Positions 26,649 through 36,292 of a stretch of 64,000 nt of DNA are shown here, piece by piece. Both the position numbers and the translations under genes were made by a program. This stretch comes from an uncultured Clostridia bacterium (lineage in GTDB: Bacteria; Bacillota; Clostridia; Christensenellales; Borkfalkiaceae), in the NCBI GenBank assembly GCA_944368775.1, contig CALVXB010000011.1:1-64000 (forward strand). Direction: 5' to 3'. The number at the start of each line of letters is the position of its first letter. Position 1 is the stretch's first letter. The notes beneath the pieces were generated by a model. The model made no database searches and had not been told where the DNA came from. It was given only the letters and a program-made list of their open reading frames with translations.

Positions 26649-27119
26649 TTAAAATCTGAAATGCGCGAACGCCTTGTTCGCCTCCGCCATGCGGTGGGTA
26701 TCTTCCTTCTTTTTGACGGAGCCGCCCGTGTTGTTGTAGGCGTCCATCAGCTCTGCGGCGAGCTTTTTGCTCATTTCGCGCTCGCTGCGCTTGCGGGTGT
26801 TGATGACGATCCAGCGGATGGCGAGCGTCTGACGGCGCTCGGGGCGGATCTCCAGCGGGACCTGGTAGTTGGCGCCGCCGACGCGGCGCGCCTTGACCTC
26901 GAGCACGGGCATGACGTTGGTCATCGCCTGGTTGAAGATCTCGAGCGGCTCTTTGCCGAGCTTCTCTTTCATGATATCGAATGCGTCGTAAACGATCTTC
27001 TGCGCCGTCGCCTTGTTGCCGTCGAGCATGATCTGGTTGATGAGCTTTGCCACGACCTTGCTGCCGTACATGGGATCGGGCAGGACGTCTCTCTTCGGTA
27101 CGTTGCCTCTCCTGGGCAT
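26649..27119 (-). CDS. rpsG: 30S ribosomal protein S7
   Basis: 156 residues starting [16 protein letters not shown], with the family motifs [20 protein letters not shown] and ANYQVPLEI. It binds the 3' domain of 16S rRNA. The start at 27119 has a GGAGG site upstream; the longer frame is not needed. The gap to rpsL is unusually long (245 bp). Confidence 0.97.
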   Translation of the reverse strand: MPRRGNVPKRDVLPDPMYGSKVVAKLINQIMLDGNKATAQKIVYDAFDIMKEKLGKEPLEIFNQAMTNVMPVLEVKARRVGGANYQVPLEIRPERRQTLAIRWIVINTRKRSEREMSKKLAAELMDAYNNTGGSVKKKEDTHRMAEANKAFAHFRF

Positions 27120-27364
27120 GATTGTGTCCTCCTTAATTGATTTTGGTGCCCGCACCCCTGCGGGTGCAGGCAGAACGTAAGGGTAAATTCGGTACTACCC
27201 TCAGTACAGCTATCGCTTGCCTTCCGCCTGCGGAAGGTAGCGAACCTTCTGCCTTGCGGCATACTGCCCTACTTTACGATCGGGTATCCTTATTTATAAA
27301 TAAGACAGATTCCGACAAGTAGGTTTTTGACTTTGCCGCGCGCCGCGCGGCCGGGGCCGAACGA
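27120..27364. other. rpsL-rpsG intergenic region
   Basis: No gene. It has a hairpin near 27152-27169 (CCGCA/TGCGG arms) and a perfect 16-bp AT palindrome CTTATTTATAAATAAG (27289-27304). A second promoter or an S7 autoregulatory site could be here; neither is clear. Confidence 0.4.
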
Positions 27365-27736
27365 TTACTTAGGGCGCTTTGCGCCGTACTTGGAACGGGC
27401 CTGCTTTCTCTTTGCGACGCCCGCCGTATCGAGCGCGCCGCGGATGACGTGGTAGCGCACGCCGGGCAGGTCACGCACACGGCCGCCGCGGATGAGGACG
27501 GAGCTGTGCTCGTTCAGGTTGTGCCCTTCGCCCGGGATGTAGACGGTACCTTCCTGCTTGTTGGTCAGGCGCACCCTCGCAATCTTGCGCAGAGCGGAGT
27601 TCGGCTTTTTGGGAGAGGTGGTGGAAACGGACAGACACACGCCGCGCTTCTGCGGGCACTGATTCATGATCGGGGTCTTGCTCTTTTCCGTACGACGCTC
27701 TCTGCCGTGCTTGATGAGCTGGTTGATCGTAGGCAT
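27365..27736 (-). CDS. rpsL: 30S ribosomal protein S12
   Basis: 123 residues, full length, starting [14 protein letters not shown]. The decoding-site loop [13 protein letters not shown] keeps the lysine altered in streptomycin-resistant mutants, and [12 protein letters not shown] is intact. It is the first gene of the str operon. Confidence 0.97.
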   Translation of the reverse strand: MPTINQLIKHGRERRTEKSKTPIMNQCPQKRGVCLSVSTTSPKKPNSALRKIARVRLTNKQEGTVYIPGEGHNLNEHSSVLIRGGRVRDLPGVRYHVIRGALDTAGVAKRKQARSKYGAKRPK

Positions 27737-27901
27737 GATTTTACCTCCTTGTAAGAATGGAATCTATCTCAAATTGCCCTTACGCAATTTAAGAAGCTGC
27801 GTTTGCTGCGCCCGCGGCGCTTGCCTGCGCGGCGCATAAAAAGAAAAGATCTCGCGGCAAAAGGGCGCGCGCATAGAACTGCGCCCACAGTCGCGAGAGC
27901 T

Positions 27902-27931
27902 ATTGTAACACGGGCGCGGGGGCTTTGTCAA
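27902..27931 (-). promoter_or_regulatory. Promoter of the str operon
   Basis: On the minus strand TTGACA (27926-27931) and TACAAT (27902-27907), 18-nt spacer, giving a leader of about 160 nt before rpsL. Confidence 0.75.
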
Positions 27932-28102
27932 ACATTTCAAACAAAAAACTCGCTCCGCCGCCCCTTTTGTGATAAAATATCCCCTTTTTGTTGCTTTTTT
28001 CCGCCCGCAAAACGCCGCCCGCACGGCAGGCCGGCCGCCGCGCGGCAGGGCGCGCCGCGGCGAAAGAAGGGCAATGCCGCAGGGCGCGCCGCGGCGAAAC
28101 GA

Positions 28103-28432
28103 TCATCGCCCGCCGGAGGCAAAGCGGCCTGCGCTGCCCGCGTGCATCTCGCGGCTGACCTGCTCGAGGTTGTACAAAAAGGCCTCGACGAACTGCTTGC
28201 GGTAGCGCAGCAGCGTGCGCTCGCCCACGCCCAGGTCGATGCTCAATTTGACCTGCGTGTCTGCATAGTGCGCCTCCTCCCAATACAACCGCTCGAAGAT
28301 GCCGAGCATATTGCTGTGCTCGAGGTGGTCGTACAATTTCCAGAATTCGTATGTGCGCTGCATCGCCGCATACGCCTCCGCGTACATCGGATTATGCCGA
28401 AAGCGCACCGCGTTCCGCATCATTTGTTCCAT
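28103..28432 (-). CDS. Small HTH protein (109 aa), sigma-like / DUF1492-like
   Basis: Residues 55-95 (YADTQVKLSIDLGVGERTLL, then RYRKQFVEAF) form a sigma-region-4-like HTH, as in small phage-type regulators (ArpU/DUF1492). The N-terminal half is helical and aromatic-rich. ATG 28432 is chosen because GGGGGGAG lies 7 nt upstream. It stands alone between the topoisomerase operon and the str operon on the same strand. Target unknown; a domesticated phage regulator is a possibility. Confidence 0.6.
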   Translation of the reverse strand: MEQMMRNAVRFRHNPMYAEAYAAMQRTYEFWKLYDHLEHSNMLGIFERLYWEEAHYADTQVKLSIDLGVGERTLLRYRKQFVEAFLYNLEQVSREMHAGSAGRFASGGR

Positions 28433-28621
28433 GGCGTAGCTCCCCCCTTCGCGCCCCGCGCGAATGTTGGGTTTTATTATACACGCCACAAATTATCGAA
28501 ACGCGCCAATATTTGGCGATATGCGTCGAATATTGTCGTAACGCTCTCTATTTTCCGCGCCTTTCACCCTGCTTTCACAGTACAATCACAGAAAGGCGCG
28601 GTCGCCCGGCCGCGTGCGCGG

Positions 28622-28668
28622 CAAAAAAAGGAGCCCCTCGGGGAAAGGCTGTTCCCCGGAGGCCCCGG
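28622..28668 (-). terminator. Terminator of the topoisomerase operon
   Basis: On the minus strand a GC-rich stem with arms GGGGCCTCCGGGGAA and TTTCCCCGAGGGGCTCC is followed by TTTTTTT. Confidence 0.8.
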
Positions 28669-28690
28669 CGCCCCGCGCGGTGGGGAGCGG

Positions 28691-31156
28691 TCATTGCAGA
28701 TACTTCATAGAGCGGAAGGCGACGGGCTTGCACCCCTTTTTCAGGCGCAGCGCCCTTCCTTTGGTGGTGCGGTCCTCGATGGAGACGTCCTCCTCGGTGT
28801 CCGCCTGCACGAGGGTGCCGTCGTCCAGCTCGACGGCGACCTTATACGGGTCGGTGACGATGTCGGCGTACACGACGCGGCGCTTGCCGCCGAGGTCGAC
28901 GATCTTGACCCCCTTGCGGTAGCGCGCCATCGGGTCGATCTGCGAGAGGATGACCTTTTTGACGGTGCCCGCGTCGGTGGCGACGATGACCTCCCCCTCG
29001 CCGTCCGTCTGGCCGGCGAAGACGACCTCGTCCCCCTCCGACAGGGAGATGCCGCGCACGCCCGCCGAGATGCGGCCCTGGGCGGGGACGTCGTTCTTAT
29101 AGGCGTTCAGGCACATGCCGCCCGCCGTAACGAAAAAGATGGTGACGGCGGCGTCCGCGCGCTCCTCTTCGACGCCGAGCACCGCGTCCCCCTCGTTGAG
29201 TTTGACCGCTTGGAAGGAGGATTTGACGACGCCGTACTCCTTCCATTCGCTCTTTTTGATATAGCCGAGGCGGGTGTAGAAGAGCAGGCAGCCCTTGGGC
29301 AGCTCTTCGCCGACGGCGAAGAAGGCGACGGGGCGCTCCCCCTCCTCCGCTTCGGGGAAGAGGTCGCGGTAGCGGCGGCCCTTGTCGCGCAGGCGGCCGG
29401 GGTCGACGCCGCGCAGGTCCAGCTTGTGGCAGTTGCCGCGGTCGGTGAAGGAATAGACGGTCTTGTCCGTCGACGTGTGCAGGATGAGCCGCCAGACGTC
29501 TGCCCACGCCGCGCGCTCGCCGAGGCGCTTGTCCGATTGGTTGAAATTCTTTTCCTGCACGATGCGCAGCTCTTCCGCCGCGCTGCAGCAGAGCACGCAG
29601 GGCACGGAGGGGCGTACGTCGTCGAACTTTTCCACCTTGATGTCCTCCGCCTTGCCGACGATGGCGCTGCGGCGCTCGCTCTTGAAGCGGCGCTTGATGT
29701 CGCGCAGCTCCTCCTGCACCACCTGCATCTGCAACTTTTTGCTCTCGACGATGGCGGTGAGGCGGGCGATCAGCTTTTTCAGCTCTTCGAGCTCCTGTTC
29801 GAGCTTGTACACTTCGAGCTTGGTCAGCCGCGCGAGGCGGAGGTCGAGGATGGCCTGCGCCTGCCGCTCGGACAGCTTGAACCGCTCGCGCAGCCGCTGG
29901 CGCGCCGCGGGGACGCTCTCGCTCGTCTTGATGATCTGCACCACCTCGTCGATGTTGCGCACGGCGACGATCAGCCCCTCGAGGATGTGGCAGCGCTCCT
30001 TGGCCTGGGCGAGGTCGAACTTGGTGCGGCGCAGCACCACCTCGCGCTGGTAGGCGACGTAGTGGCGGATGATGTCGAGCAGGCCCATCTGCTGCGGCTT
30101 GCCGTCCGCGATGGCGACCATGTTCATGCCGAAGGTGGTCTCGAGGTCGGTGTACTTATACAGCGCGGCGAGGATCTTTTCGGCATTGGCGTCCTTTTTG
30201 ACCTTGACGACGGCGCGCATGCCGTTGCGGTCGGACTCGTCCACCACCTCGGCGATGCCGCCGAGCAGCTCCTTCTTTTCCTCGCGCAGCTCGACGATCT
30301 TGGTGAGCAGCTTGGATTTGTTGACCTGATAGGGCAGCTCTGTGATGACGATGAGCTTTTTGTCGTTTTCCCCCTCCTCGATGTTCACCTTGGCGCGCAG
30401 GGTGATCTTGCCGCGGCCGGTCTCGTACGCCTGCTTGAGCTCGCCCTCGACGATATAGCCTCCCGTGGGGAAGTCGGGCGCGGGGATGCGCTTCATCATA
30501 TCCGAGAGCTTGATCTTCGGGTTGTCGATGTAGGCGACGACGCCGTCGATGACCTCGCCGAGGTTGTGGGGCGGGATGTTGGTCGCCAGCCCGACGGCGA
30601 TGCCGGACGCGCCGTTGACGAGCAGGTTGGGGAAGCGCCCGGGCAGCGTCTCCGGCTCCTTCAAACTGTCGTCGAAGTTGAGGGTAAAGCGGACGGTGTC
30701 CTTTTCGATGTCGCGCAGCAGCTCGAGGGCGAGCGGTTCGAGGCGGGCCTCGGTGTAGCGCATGGCGGCGGCGGGGTCGCCGTCGACCGAGCCGAAGTTG
30801 CCGTGGCCGTTGACGAGGGTCATGCGCATGTTGAAGTCCTGCGCCATGCGCACCATCGCGTCGTACACGGACGAGTCGCCGTGCGGATGGTATTTGCCCA
30901 TGCACTCGCCGACGATGCGCGCGCTCTTTTTGTGCGGCTTGTCGGGGGTGAGGCCCATGTCGTACATGGTATAGAGGATGCGCCGCTGGACGGGCTTGAG
31001 GCCGTCCTCCACGCGGGGCAGGGCGCGGTCCAAAATGACGTACTCGGCGTACGGCAGCATGGAGCCGGGCAGCACCTCTTCGAGCGGGGTGAGAAAGATC
31101 TCCCCCTTCTGTTCGGGCGCGGGCAGCGCCGCGCTCTCTTTTTTCCGTCTTGCCAA
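28691..31156 (-). CDS. parC: DNA topoisomerase IV-type subunit A
   Basis: 821 residues. The winged-helix/tower region with catalytic Tyr in [10 protein letters not shown], the [12 protein letters not shown] quinolone region and a six-bladed C-terminal beta-pinwheel are present. A canonical GyrA box (QRRGGKG) is absent; the equivalent loop reads [12 protein letters not shown], which favours a decatenase (ParC-type) role over gyrase, though this assignment is not certain. It cleaves and rejoins DNA together with the subunit B encoded 15 bp upstream. Confidence 0.75.
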   Translation of the reverse strand: MARRKKESAALPAPEQKGEIFLTPLEEVLPGSMLPYAEYVILDRALPRVEDGLKPVQRRILYTMYDMGLTPDKPHKKSARIVGECMGKYHPHGDSSVYDAMVRMAQDFNMRMTLVNGHGNFGSVDGDPAAAMRYTEARLEPLALELLRDIEKDTVRFTLNFDDSLKEPETLPGRFPNLLVNGASGIAVGLATNIPPHNLGEVIDGVVAYIDNPKIKLSDMMKRIPAPDFPTGGYIVEGELKQAYETGRGKITLRAKVNIEEGENDKKLIVITELPYQVNKSKLLTKIVELREEKKELLGGIAEVVDESDRNGMRAVVKVKKDANAEKILAALYKYTDLETTFGMNMVAIADGKPQQMGLLDIIRHYVAYQREVVLRRTKFDLAQAKERCHILEGLIVAVRNIDEVVQIIKTSESVPAARQRLRERFKLSERQAQAILDLRLARLTKLEVYKLEQELEELKKLIARLTAIVESKKLQMQVVQEELRDIKRRFKSERRSAIVGKAEDIKVEKFDDVRPSVPCVLCCSAAEELRIVQEKNFNQSDKRLGERAAWADVWRLILHTSTDKTVYSFTDRGNCHKLDLRGVDPGRLRDKGRRYRDLFPEAEEGERPVAFFAVGEELPKGCLLFYTRLGYIKKSEWKEYGVVKSSFQAVKLNEGDAVLGVEEERADAAVTIFFVTAGGMCLNAYKNDVPAQGRISAGVRGISLSEGDEVVFAGQTDGEGEVIVATDAGTVKKVILSQIDPMARYRKGVKIVDLGGKRRVVYADIVTDPYKVAVELDDGTLVQADTEEDVSIEDRTTKGRALRLKKGCKPVAFRSMKYLQ

Positions 31157-31171
31157 AGGTGTGTCCTCCCC

Positions 31172-33139
31172 TTACAGATTGACGCGGTCGATGAAGGTGT
31201 CGACCTTGTTGAAGTTTGCGTTGCGGGCGAGGAACTCTTTGCGCGCCTCGACGCGGTCGCCCATGAGCGCGGTGACCATCTGCTCCGCCTCGGCGGCGTC
31301 CTCGATGTTCACGCGGATGAGGTTGCGGCGGGCGGGGTCCATGGTCGTCTCCCATAGCTGCTCGGCGCTCATCTCGCCCAGCCCCTTGTACCGCTGGATC
31401 TGGTACCCCTTGCCGACCAACTCGATCTTTTTTTGCAGCTCGGCGTCGTCGTAGGCGTACTCGACGATATCCTTTTTATATACCTTATACAGCGGCGGCA
31501 TGCCGATGTACACGTTGCCGTTGTTGATCAGCTCGCGCATGTAGCGGAAGAAGAAGGTGAGCAGGATGCAGCGGATGTGCATGCCGTCTTGGTCGGCATC
31601 CGAGAGGATGATGACCTTGTGGTACTTCAAATCGTCCATGCGGAAGTCGCTGCCGTAGCCCGCGCCCAGCGCCGAGATGATGGTGCGGATCTCCTCGTTG
31701 GCGAGCACCTGGTCGATGCGCTTCTTTTCCACGTTCAGCGGCTTGCCGCGCAGGGGCAGGATGGCCTGCGTCTGCCGCACGCGCGCCTGCTTGGCGGTGC
31801 CGCCCGCAGAGTCGCCCTCGACGATGAACAGCTCGTTCAGCTCCGGCTTTTTGCCCGTGCAGGCGGACAGCTTGCCGACGAGGGTGAGGCTGTCGATGGA
31901 ATTTTTTGCGCGGGCGACCTCCTTGGCCTGCCGCGCCGCGATGCGCACGCGCGCCGCGTTCTGCGCCTTTTTGACGACTTCGTCGAATACCGCCTTGTTC
32001 TTCGGGTCGGCGAACAGCGCGTTGATGCCCTCGACCGTCGCCGTCTCGACGGGCAGCCGCGCCTCCGCGTTGCCGAGTTTTGTCTTGGTCTGCCCCTCGA
32101 ACTGCACGTTCTTCATCTTGACGGAGAGGATGGCCGTCAGCCCCTCGCGGAAGTCCTCGCCCAAAAGGTTGGCGTCCTTCTCCTTGAGCGCGCCCGTGCT
32201 GCGGGCGATGTCGTTGAGGCTCTTGGTCAGCCCCGCGCGGAAGCCCGTCTCGTGGAAGCCGCCCTCGGGGGTGGGGATGTTGTTGACGAAGGAGAAGAGA
32301 CTTTCGGTAAAGTCGCCCGTGTGCTGGATGGCGAACTCGATGAGGATGCCGTCCTTTTCCGTCTTATAGCCGACCGGCTCGCGGTAGAGCGGGCTCTTGC
32401 CCTCGTTGAGATACAGGCAAAAGTCGTGCAGGCCGCCGTCGAATTTATAGTTGACGGAGAGGGGCTTCTGCCCCTCGGCAACGCGCTCGTCGACGAGGTC
32501 GATCTCCAGCCCCTTGTTGAGGAAGGCGAGCTCTTTGAGCCGCTTGGATACGGCGTCGAAGTTGAACTCCGTCGTATCGAAGACGGCCGCGTCCGGCTTG
32601 AAGTGCACGAAGGTGCCCGTCTTGTCCGTCTTGACGCCGGTGTCGACAAGGTGCCCCTCGGGCACGCCGCTCATCACCTTGTCCGCCTCTTTGTCGTAAT
32701 AAGAATGGAAGGCCATCTTGTACACGGTGCCGCGGTACACCTCTACTTTCAGCCACTCGGAGAGGGCGTTGGTGACCGAAGCGCCCACGCCGTGCAGGCC
32801 GCCCGAAAAGGAATAGTTGTGCTCGTCGAACTTGCCGCCCGCGTGCAGCTGGGTGAACACGACCTCGACGCCCGAGACGCCCGTCTGCGGGTGGATGTCC
32901 GTCGGGATGCCGCGGCCGTCGTCCTCGACGGAGGCGCTGCCGTCCGCATACAGTTTAACCTGTATGCGCGTCGCGTAACCGTTGGCGGCCTCGTCGACGG
33001 CGTTGTCGACGATCTCCCAGAGGATGTGGTGCAGCCCCTTGACGCCCGTCGAACCGATGTACATGCCCGGGCGCAGGCGCACCGCGTCCAGCCCCTCGAG
33101 TATGCGTATATCTTCTGCGCTGTATTTTTGATCGGCCAT
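31172..33139 (-). CDS. parE: DNA topoisomerase IV-type subunit B
   Basis: 655 residues. The GHKL ATPase (EIVDNAVDEA, DDGRGIP, GGLHGVGASV) is followed by the transducer and TOPRIM domain (EGDSAGG, DADQDGMHIR). The Asp-x-Asp-x-Asp metal site is present, but the residue after DAD is Gln where GyrB has Val and ParE usually Thr. Start 33139 has AGGAGGA upstream. ParE/ParC order on one transcript matches topoisomerase IV; a chromosomal gyrase pair is expected elsewhere. Confidence 0.8.
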   Translation of the reverse strand: MADQKYSAEDIRILEGLDAVRLRPGMYIGSTGVKGLHHILWEIVDNAVDEAANGYATRIQVKLYADGSASVEDDGRGIPTDIHPQTGVSGVEVVFTQLHAGGKFDEHNYSFSGGLHGVGASVTNALSEWLKVEVYRGTVYKMAFHSYYDKEADKVMSGVPEGHLVDTGVKTDKTGTFVHFKPDAAVFDTTEFNFDAVSKRLKELAFLNKGLEIDLVDERVAEGQKPLSVNYKFDGGLHDFCLYLNEGKSPLYREPVGYKTEKDGILIEFAIQHTGDFTESLFSFVNNIPTPEGGFHETGFRAGLTKSLNDIARSTGALKEKDANLLGEDFREGLTAILSVKMKNVQFEGQTKTKLGNAEARLPVETATVEGINALFADPKNKAVFDEVVKKAQNAARVRIAARQAKEVARAKNSIDSLTLVGKLSACTGKKPELNELFIVEGDSAGGTAKQARVRQTQAILPLRGKPLNVEKKRIDQVLANEEIRTIISALGAGYGSDFRMDDLKYHKVIILSDADQDGMHIRCILLTFFFRYMRELINNGNVYIGMPPLYKVYKKDIVEYAYDDAELQKKIELVGKGYQIQRYKGLGEMSAEQLWETTMDPARRNLIRVNIEDAAEAEQMVTALMGDRVEARKEFLARNANFNKVDTFIDRVNL

Positions 33140-33203
33140 GCCGTCCTCCTTGTATCTGCCCTTGCGCCGCGTCCGGCGCAAAATGCCCCTTATTTTACCT
33201 GAC

Positions 33204-33232
33204 ATTATACCATATATTGCGCTTTTTTTCAA
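33204..33232 (-). promoter_or_regulatory. Promoter of parE-parC
   Basis: On the minus strand TTGAAA (33227-33232) and TATAAT (33204-33209), 17-nt spacer, 65 nt before the parE start. Confidence 0.8.
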
Positions 33233-33341
33233 GGGGATGGGCAAAAAAAGCCCCGCCCCCGCGAAAAAATGCAGAGACGGGAAATTTGTTTCACAAAGGC
33301 GCGTTCCCCGCGCGCGGGCACGCTCTTTTGCGGCGGCGCGC

Positions 33342-34244
33342 TCAATTTTGGGCGGCGGGGGTGCGGACGGACAGCCTTTCCAAAAATCCGAGTACGGCGG
33401 CGACGCCCTCTTCGGCGTGCGCGCGCTCGTTCAAAAACTCGTGCCGCGAGCCCTCGATGAGATGCACGGTGACCTCCTGCACGCCCGCGCCGCGGTAGTA
33501 CTTTTCCAGCCGCAGCACGCCCGCGCCCATGTCGCCGACGGGGTCGCTCTTGCCCGAAAGCAGCAGGATGGGCAGGTCGGGCGGCGGGCAGGCGTCCTTT
33601 TTGTACAGCCCGGCGAGGCCGCGGAAGAAGGATGCGAAGAAGTTGTTGCTGCACACGAACTTGCAGTAGGGGTCGGCGTGGTAGCGGGCGTTGTTTTCGG
33701 CGTCGCCCGAAAGCCACTCGCCGTCGGCGAACTTTTTGCCGAAACCGCCGAACACGATCTTGTTGACGAGGCGGGCGGGCGCATCTTTGCCGCGCAGCAG
33801 GCCGCCGACGTTTGCGACCAGCCGCCCCGCCGCGACGGCGAGCGCGTTCTGCCGCGAGCTGCCCGCGACGACGGCGCCGTCGATGAGGTAGCCGAACCGC
33901 CGCACGAATGCCTGCGTCAGAAAGGAGCCGTACGAAAAGCCGAACAGCGCGTATGGCAGGCCGGGGTACTTGCCGCGGTAGGTCTGCGCGAGCAGCGCCA
34001 TGTCGCAGACGGTGTCGGCGAACATATCCCCGGGCGCGTAGCCGAGGGTGGCGGCGTCGGTATCGCCGTGGCCGCGGTGGTCCTCCGCCACCACGACGTA
34101 GCCGTGCGCGTTCAGCCGCCGCGCGAAGCCCTCGTAGCGGGCGGCGTATTCGTTCATGCCGTGCGCGATCTGCACGACGCCGCGCGGCCGGCCGACCTCC
34201 TCCCACGCGTGCACGGCGATGTCTTTTCCGTCAAACGAGATCAT
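33342..34244 (-). CDS. Alpha/beta hydrolase, lysophospholipase / monoacylglycerol lipase type
   Basis: 300 residues. The oxyanion region VQIAHGMNEYAARYEGFARR and DHRGHGDT are typical of PldB/YtpA-like hydrolases. The nucleophile is in GFSYGS, the Asp in SGKSDPVGD and the His in EGSRHEFLNE. No signal peptide, so it acts in the cytoplasm on lysophospholipids or monoglycerides (family inference). ATG 34244 has AGGGAGAT upstream. It is monocistronic and divergent from the MurG-type gene. Confidence 0.85.
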   Translation of the reverse strand: MISFDGKDIAVHAWEEVGRPRGVVQIAHGMNEYAARYEGFARRLNAHGYVVVAEDHRGHGDTDAATLGYAPGDMFADTVCDMALLAQTYRGKYPGLPYALFGFSYGSFLTQAFVRRFGYLIDGAVVAGSSRQNALAVAAGRLVANVGGLLRGKDAPARLVNKIVFGGFGKKFADGEWLSGDAENNARYHADPYCKFVCSNNFFASFFRGLAGLYKKDACPPPDLPILLLSGKSDPVGDMGAGVLRLEKYYRGAGVQEVTVHLIEGSRHEFLNERAHAEEGVAAVLGFLERLSVRTPAAQN

Positions 34245-34293
34245 ATCTCCCTCCCCTCGCCCCGCGCGGTGCGGCGGGGCGCTTTGCAACACT

Positions 34294-34322
34294 ATTGTAC
34301 CCCATATCGCCGCGCGTGTAAA
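34294..34322 (-). promoter_or_regulatory. Promoter of the hydrolase gene
   Basis: On the minus strand TTTACA (34317-34322) and TACAAT (34294-34299), 17-nt spacer. Confidence 0.7.
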
Positions 34323-34329
34323 GCAAACG

Positions 34330-34500
34330 GAAGAAATTTTTGCGCGGCGGCCGCCTTTCTTTCCGCCCCCGCCCGCGCGGCAAGATTTTTGCGCGCGGAG
34401 GAGAAGAATTTTTGGCTGCGGGCGCGCCTTCACCTACGCCCCCGCCCGCGCGGCCGCCTTTTTTGCGCGCGGGGGAGAAGAATTTTTCGCTGCGGGCATA
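34330..34500. repeat. 73-74 bp imperfect tandem repeat upstream of the MurG-type gene
   Basis: The unit starts GAAGAATTTTT at 34330 (GAAGAAATTTTT), 34403 and 34477. Copies 1 and 2 share GCCCCCGCCCGCGCGG and TTTTTGCGCGCGG(G)GG blocks; copy 3 is partial. It fills most of the divergent intergenic region. Confidence 0.75.
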
Positions 34501-34551
34501 TCCTCCGCCCCGCGCCGATATACTAAATGGAGACTTTTGCGGAGGCAAGCC

Positions 34552-35607
34552 ATGCAGACACTCATCCTCACCGGCGGCGGGAGCGCGGGGCACGTCGTGC
34601 CCAACCTCGCGCTCGTGCCCGCGCTGCGCGCGCACTTCCGCCTCGCCTATGTCGGCACGAACGGCATCGAAAAGAAGCTCGCGGAGCGGGCGGGCATCCC
34701 CTTTTATACCATCCCCGCCGCCAAGCTGGTGCGCGGCTCGCTCGCGGCCAACCTCTCCCTGCCCTTCCGCCTGCGCGCGAGCGCGCGCGCCGCCAAGGAA
34801 GCGCTGCTGGAGGCTGGCGCGGACGTCGTCTTTTCCAAGGGCGGGTACGTCGCCCTGCCCGTCGCGCTGGCGGCGCGGTCGCTGGGCATCCCCGCGCTCA
34901 CGCACGAATCGGACCTGACGCCCGGCCTCGCCAACCGCCTGATCGCCCGCCGCTGCGCGGCGGTGTTGACCAGCTTCCCCGAGACGGCAAAACGCTTCAA
35001 AAACGGGGCGTTCACCGGCCCGCCCGTGCGCGCGGAGCTGTTTGCCGGCAGCCGCGCGCAGGCGTTGCACAAGTACGGGCTGACGGGCGCAAAGCCGGTG
35101 CTGCTCGCCTTCGGCGGCGGGAGCGGCAGCCGCACCCTCAACCGCGCGCTGAAGGGGGCGCTGCCCGCCCTGCTCCCCCACTGCGACGTGCTGCACATCC
35201 GCGGGGAGGGGGAAGGGGAAGGCGCGCCGCGGGCGGGGTATGTGCCCATGCCCTACGAGCCGGATATGGCTACCGCCTACGCCTGCGCCGACTTTGTTCT
35301 CGCCCGTGCGGGCTCGAATACGGTGTTTGAGGCGCTCGCCTTAAAGAAGCCCGCCCTCTTCGTGCCCCTCGAAAACCGCCGCTCGCGCGGGGACCAGGCG
35401 CAAAACGCCGCCTATTTTGAAGAGCGCGGGCTGTGCCGCGTGCTGCGCGAGCGCGACCTGACCCCCGCCCGCCTGTGCGAGAGCCTGCGCGCCCTCGCCG
35501 CCGACGCGGCGCTGCGGCAGCGGCTGGAAAAGACGGACTTTACGGGCGGCAACGAAGCCATCGCCGCGCACATCGCCCGCATCGCCGGCCTTGCCGCAAA
35601 CCCCTGA
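34552..35607 (+). CDS. murG: MurG-type UDP-GlcNAc transferase (lipid II synthesis)
   Basis: 351 residues. LTGGGSAGHVVPNLALVPAL is the glycine-rich MurG N-terminal motif; FSKGGYVALPVALAA, HESDLTPGLANRL and the donor-binding RAGSNTVFEAL are conserved. MurG adds GlcNAc to lipid I at the inner membrane face. It stands alone outside a division/cell-wall cluster, which is common in Clostridia, so a second paralogue could exist elsewhere. GGAGG lies 7 nt before ATG 34552. It ends at a strong terminator. Confidence 0.85.
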   Translation: MQTLILTGGGSAGHVVPNLALVPALRAHFRLAYVGTNGIEKKLAERAGIPFYTIPAAKLVRGSLAANLSLPFRLRASARAAKEALLEAGADVVFSKGGYVALPVALAARSLGIPALTHESDLTPGLANRLIARRCAAVLTSFPETAKRFKNGAFTGPPVRAELFAGSRAQALHKYGLTGAKPVLLAFGGGSGSRTLNRALKGALPALLPHCDVLHIRGEGEGEGAPRAGYVPMPYEPDMATAYACADFVLARAGSNTVFEALALKKPALFVPLENRRSRGDQAQNAAYFEERGLCRVLRERDLTPARLCESLRALAADAALRQRLEKTDFTGGNEAIAAHIARIAGLAANP

Positions 35608-35636
35608 CGCGCGGCTGTGCGCCGAAAAGGGGCTAT

Positions 35637-35649
35637 TATGTCTGACATA
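35637..35649 (+). promoter_or_regulatory. Palindromic element copy 6, after murG
   Basis: TATGTCTGACATA, followed by GTACTATGCAAA. The arms extend to TATTATG/CATAGTA. It lies between the murG stop and its terminator, pointing toward ymxH. Confidence 0.6.
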
Positions 35650-35676
35650 GTACTATGCAAACGGCGAAAAAGTGCA

Positions 35677-35717
35677 GGAGCGGGGCGGCCTTTGGCCGCC
35701 CCGCTCCCCTTTTTTTC
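35677..35717 (+). terminator. Terminator of murG
   Basis: GGAGCGGGGCGGCC (35677-35690) pairs perfectly with 35694-35707, then CCTTTTTTT. Confidence 0.9.
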
Positions 35718-35768
35718 CGCTGTTCGGCCCGCCGCTCACGGCGCGCCGTCAAAGCTGTGACTCCGCGC

Positions 35769-36068
35769 TCACGGCGCGCCGTCGAAGCCGCAGCCGCCCG
35801 GCCCGCCGCGCTCATCGCGCTTGCCCTCGCAGGGGCGGGTCTTCAGGTCGACGAGCACGACGTCTGCGCCGATCTTGACGACGTTGTGCAGCGAGATGAA
35901 CACGTCTTCCCGCTTGAACAGGCGCAGCCCGTTCTTGCCCGGGACGGCGATGCCGAGCACCCGCCCCTCGGGATAAGTAAAGACGATGTCTGACGTCTTG
36001 CCGAGGTTGCGCCCGTCCGACACGTTGACGACGAACTTGCACTTCAGCTCTCTGTAAGAAGTTTCCAT
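35769..36068 (-). CDS. ymxH: YlmC/YmxH family sporulation protein (PRC-barrel)
   Basis: 99 residues. The PRC-barrel core reads RELKCKFVVNVSDGRNLGKT, then a GRVLGIAVPG strand; this is the YlmC/YmxH family, normally encoded next to sigG and expressed during sporulation. Here it is 20 kb from sigG. GGAGGT precedes ATG 36068. The C-terminus (GGPGGCGFDGAP) is low-complexity and encoded by a duplicated block: CGCTCACGGCGCGCCGTC occurs at 35733 and again at 35766, the first copy past the stop codon. Confidence 0.85.
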   Translation of the reverse strand: METSYRELKCKFVVNVSDGRNLGKTSDIVFTYPEGRVLGIAVPGKNGLRLFKREDVFISLHNVVKIGADVVLVDLKTRPCEGKRDERGGPGGCGFDGAP

Positions 36069-36200
36069 AGCGATGACCTCCCCGCGCCCGCAGGCGCGCG
36101 GACGCAGAAAAGACGCGTCCTCTACCATTGTATGCGCCCGCAGCGAAAAATGTGCCGCATCGCGGCGAAATGCGGCGGGAGGGCGCAAAAAACCGCGAAC

Positions 36201-36213
36201 CATGTCACACATA
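36201..36213 (+). promoter_or_regulatory. Palindromic element copy 7, between ymxH and the 43-aa gene
   Basis: Plus strand CATGTCACACATA, followed by TTACTTTGCAAAA. It lies 80 bp before the 43-aa start and 133 bp before the divergent ymxH start. The extended sequence matches the sigE-sigG copy almost base for base. Confidence 0.65.
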
Positions 36214-36292
36214 TTACTTTGCAAAAACGCAAAAAACGCGATTGACTGCCCGAAATTTGCGCATACTGACCGAAAACAGGAGGAAACGCAGG

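Noticed and set aside
27740..28290. Frames between rpsL and the HTH gene
   Set aside because: They overlap the str promoter and are low-complexity Ala/Arg-rich; no start signals.
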